Assembly (NCBI GenBank): GCA_902800345.1
Contig: CADCDO010000019.1
Location: 1-64,000 of the forward strand
Length of the DNA: 64,000 nucleotides
Source: Fibrobacter succinogenes
GTDB lineage: Bacteria; Fibrobacterota; Fibrobacteria; Fibrobacterales; Fibrobacteraceae
Reading direction: 5' to 3'
In this document: piece by piece, positions 63,900 through 64,000 of the stretch
How positions within the stretch are numbered: the stretch's first letter is position 1
Layout: the number at the start of each line of letters is the position of its first letter
Made by a program: the position numbers and the translations under genes
Notes under the pieces: model-generated
Seen by the model: the letters and a program-made list of their open reading frames with translations, nothing else
The model's database searches: none
What the model was told of the DNA's origin: nothing

Positions 63900-64000
63900 G
63901 ATGTCTGGTGTCTGGGTGACGGTGATGCGAATGATTTCAAATCAAACCTCATGGGTTAGCGGTTGCGGCGTTTGGGTAAATCGTTGTGGATGTAGACTTG

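Noticed and set aside
59667..64000. A complete contractile injection system
   Set aside because: Only cargo-type DUF4157 proteins are present; no sheath, tube, spike, baseplate or AAA+ assembly gene was found.

Overview
The window comes from a Fibrobacter genome (phylum Fibrobacterota, cellulose-degrading gut anaerobes). The clearest marker is the GH16 beta-glucanase at 16751-17827, which has the permuted domain order, Ser/Pro-rich linkers and basic C-terminal tail of the Fibrobacter succinogenes 1,3-1,4-beta-glucanase. A remnant of the FISUMP domain (the F. succinogenes major paralogous domain) at 56760-57155, a PorU-like C25 peptidase, and many beta-barrel proteins ending in an aromatic residue agree with this. 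No rRNA or intact tRNA was seen.

Layout. 1-620: a terminator, a tRNA-like remnant and a 24-bp tandem repeat. 583-3981: mfd. 4116-4822: a small protein coupled to a retropepsin-like protease. 4967-11193: a lipid- or membrane-anchored duplicated-domain protein, three tandem outer-membrane paralogues, a 19-codon ORF behind two CRP/FNR-like sites, and a membrane protein. 11260-17830: repeats, a eukaryote-like purB whose 5' end is fused out of frame to an S8 peptidase gene, a secreted esterase and the GH16 glucanase. 18006-24419: ssb, a membrane protein, a frame-broken asd, an outer-membrane protein, an M29 aminopeptidase and a TonB-like protein. 25171-34996: alr, ogt, a frame-broken pfp, gpx with a 56-aa CxxC partner, prfB with its programmed +1 frameshift, a parvulin chaperone, and the agmatine-to-putrescine pair aguB-aguA. 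35171-48945: two more tandem paralogues, rnhA, a PHP phosphoesterase operon, an antiporter, pepA, guaA and membrane proteins. 48950-56673: the PorU-like peptidase with secreted proteins, a GGQ-only release-factor-like protein and a lamin-tail lipoprotein. 56760-59660: decayed mosaic remnants around an AAA ATPase. 59667-63775: three DUF4157-type proteins sharing an N-terminal leader but carrying different tails.

How it fits together. The core is housekeeping (DNA repair, purine, amino-acid and polyamine metabolism, translation) mixed with envelope and secretion functions: esterase and glucanase for plant polysaccharide, a C25 peptidase for type IX-type export, and several families of outer-membrane barrels. 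The right end is the most accessory part. DUF4157 is a domain repeatedly found in proteins encoded near extracellular contractile injection systems; one protein here also carries a predicted clan-CD (C80-like) cysteine protease domain and an octapeptide solenoid. No injection-system structural genes lie inside this window.

Two window-wide patterns stand out. First, many intergenic spaces hold short mosaic elements with conserved flanks around variable hairpins; one family begins exactly on the stop codon of the preceding gene. Second, several conserved genes (purB/S8, asd, pfp twice, and a tRNA) show small apparent deletions. These could be assembly artefacts or real lesions and need read-level checks.
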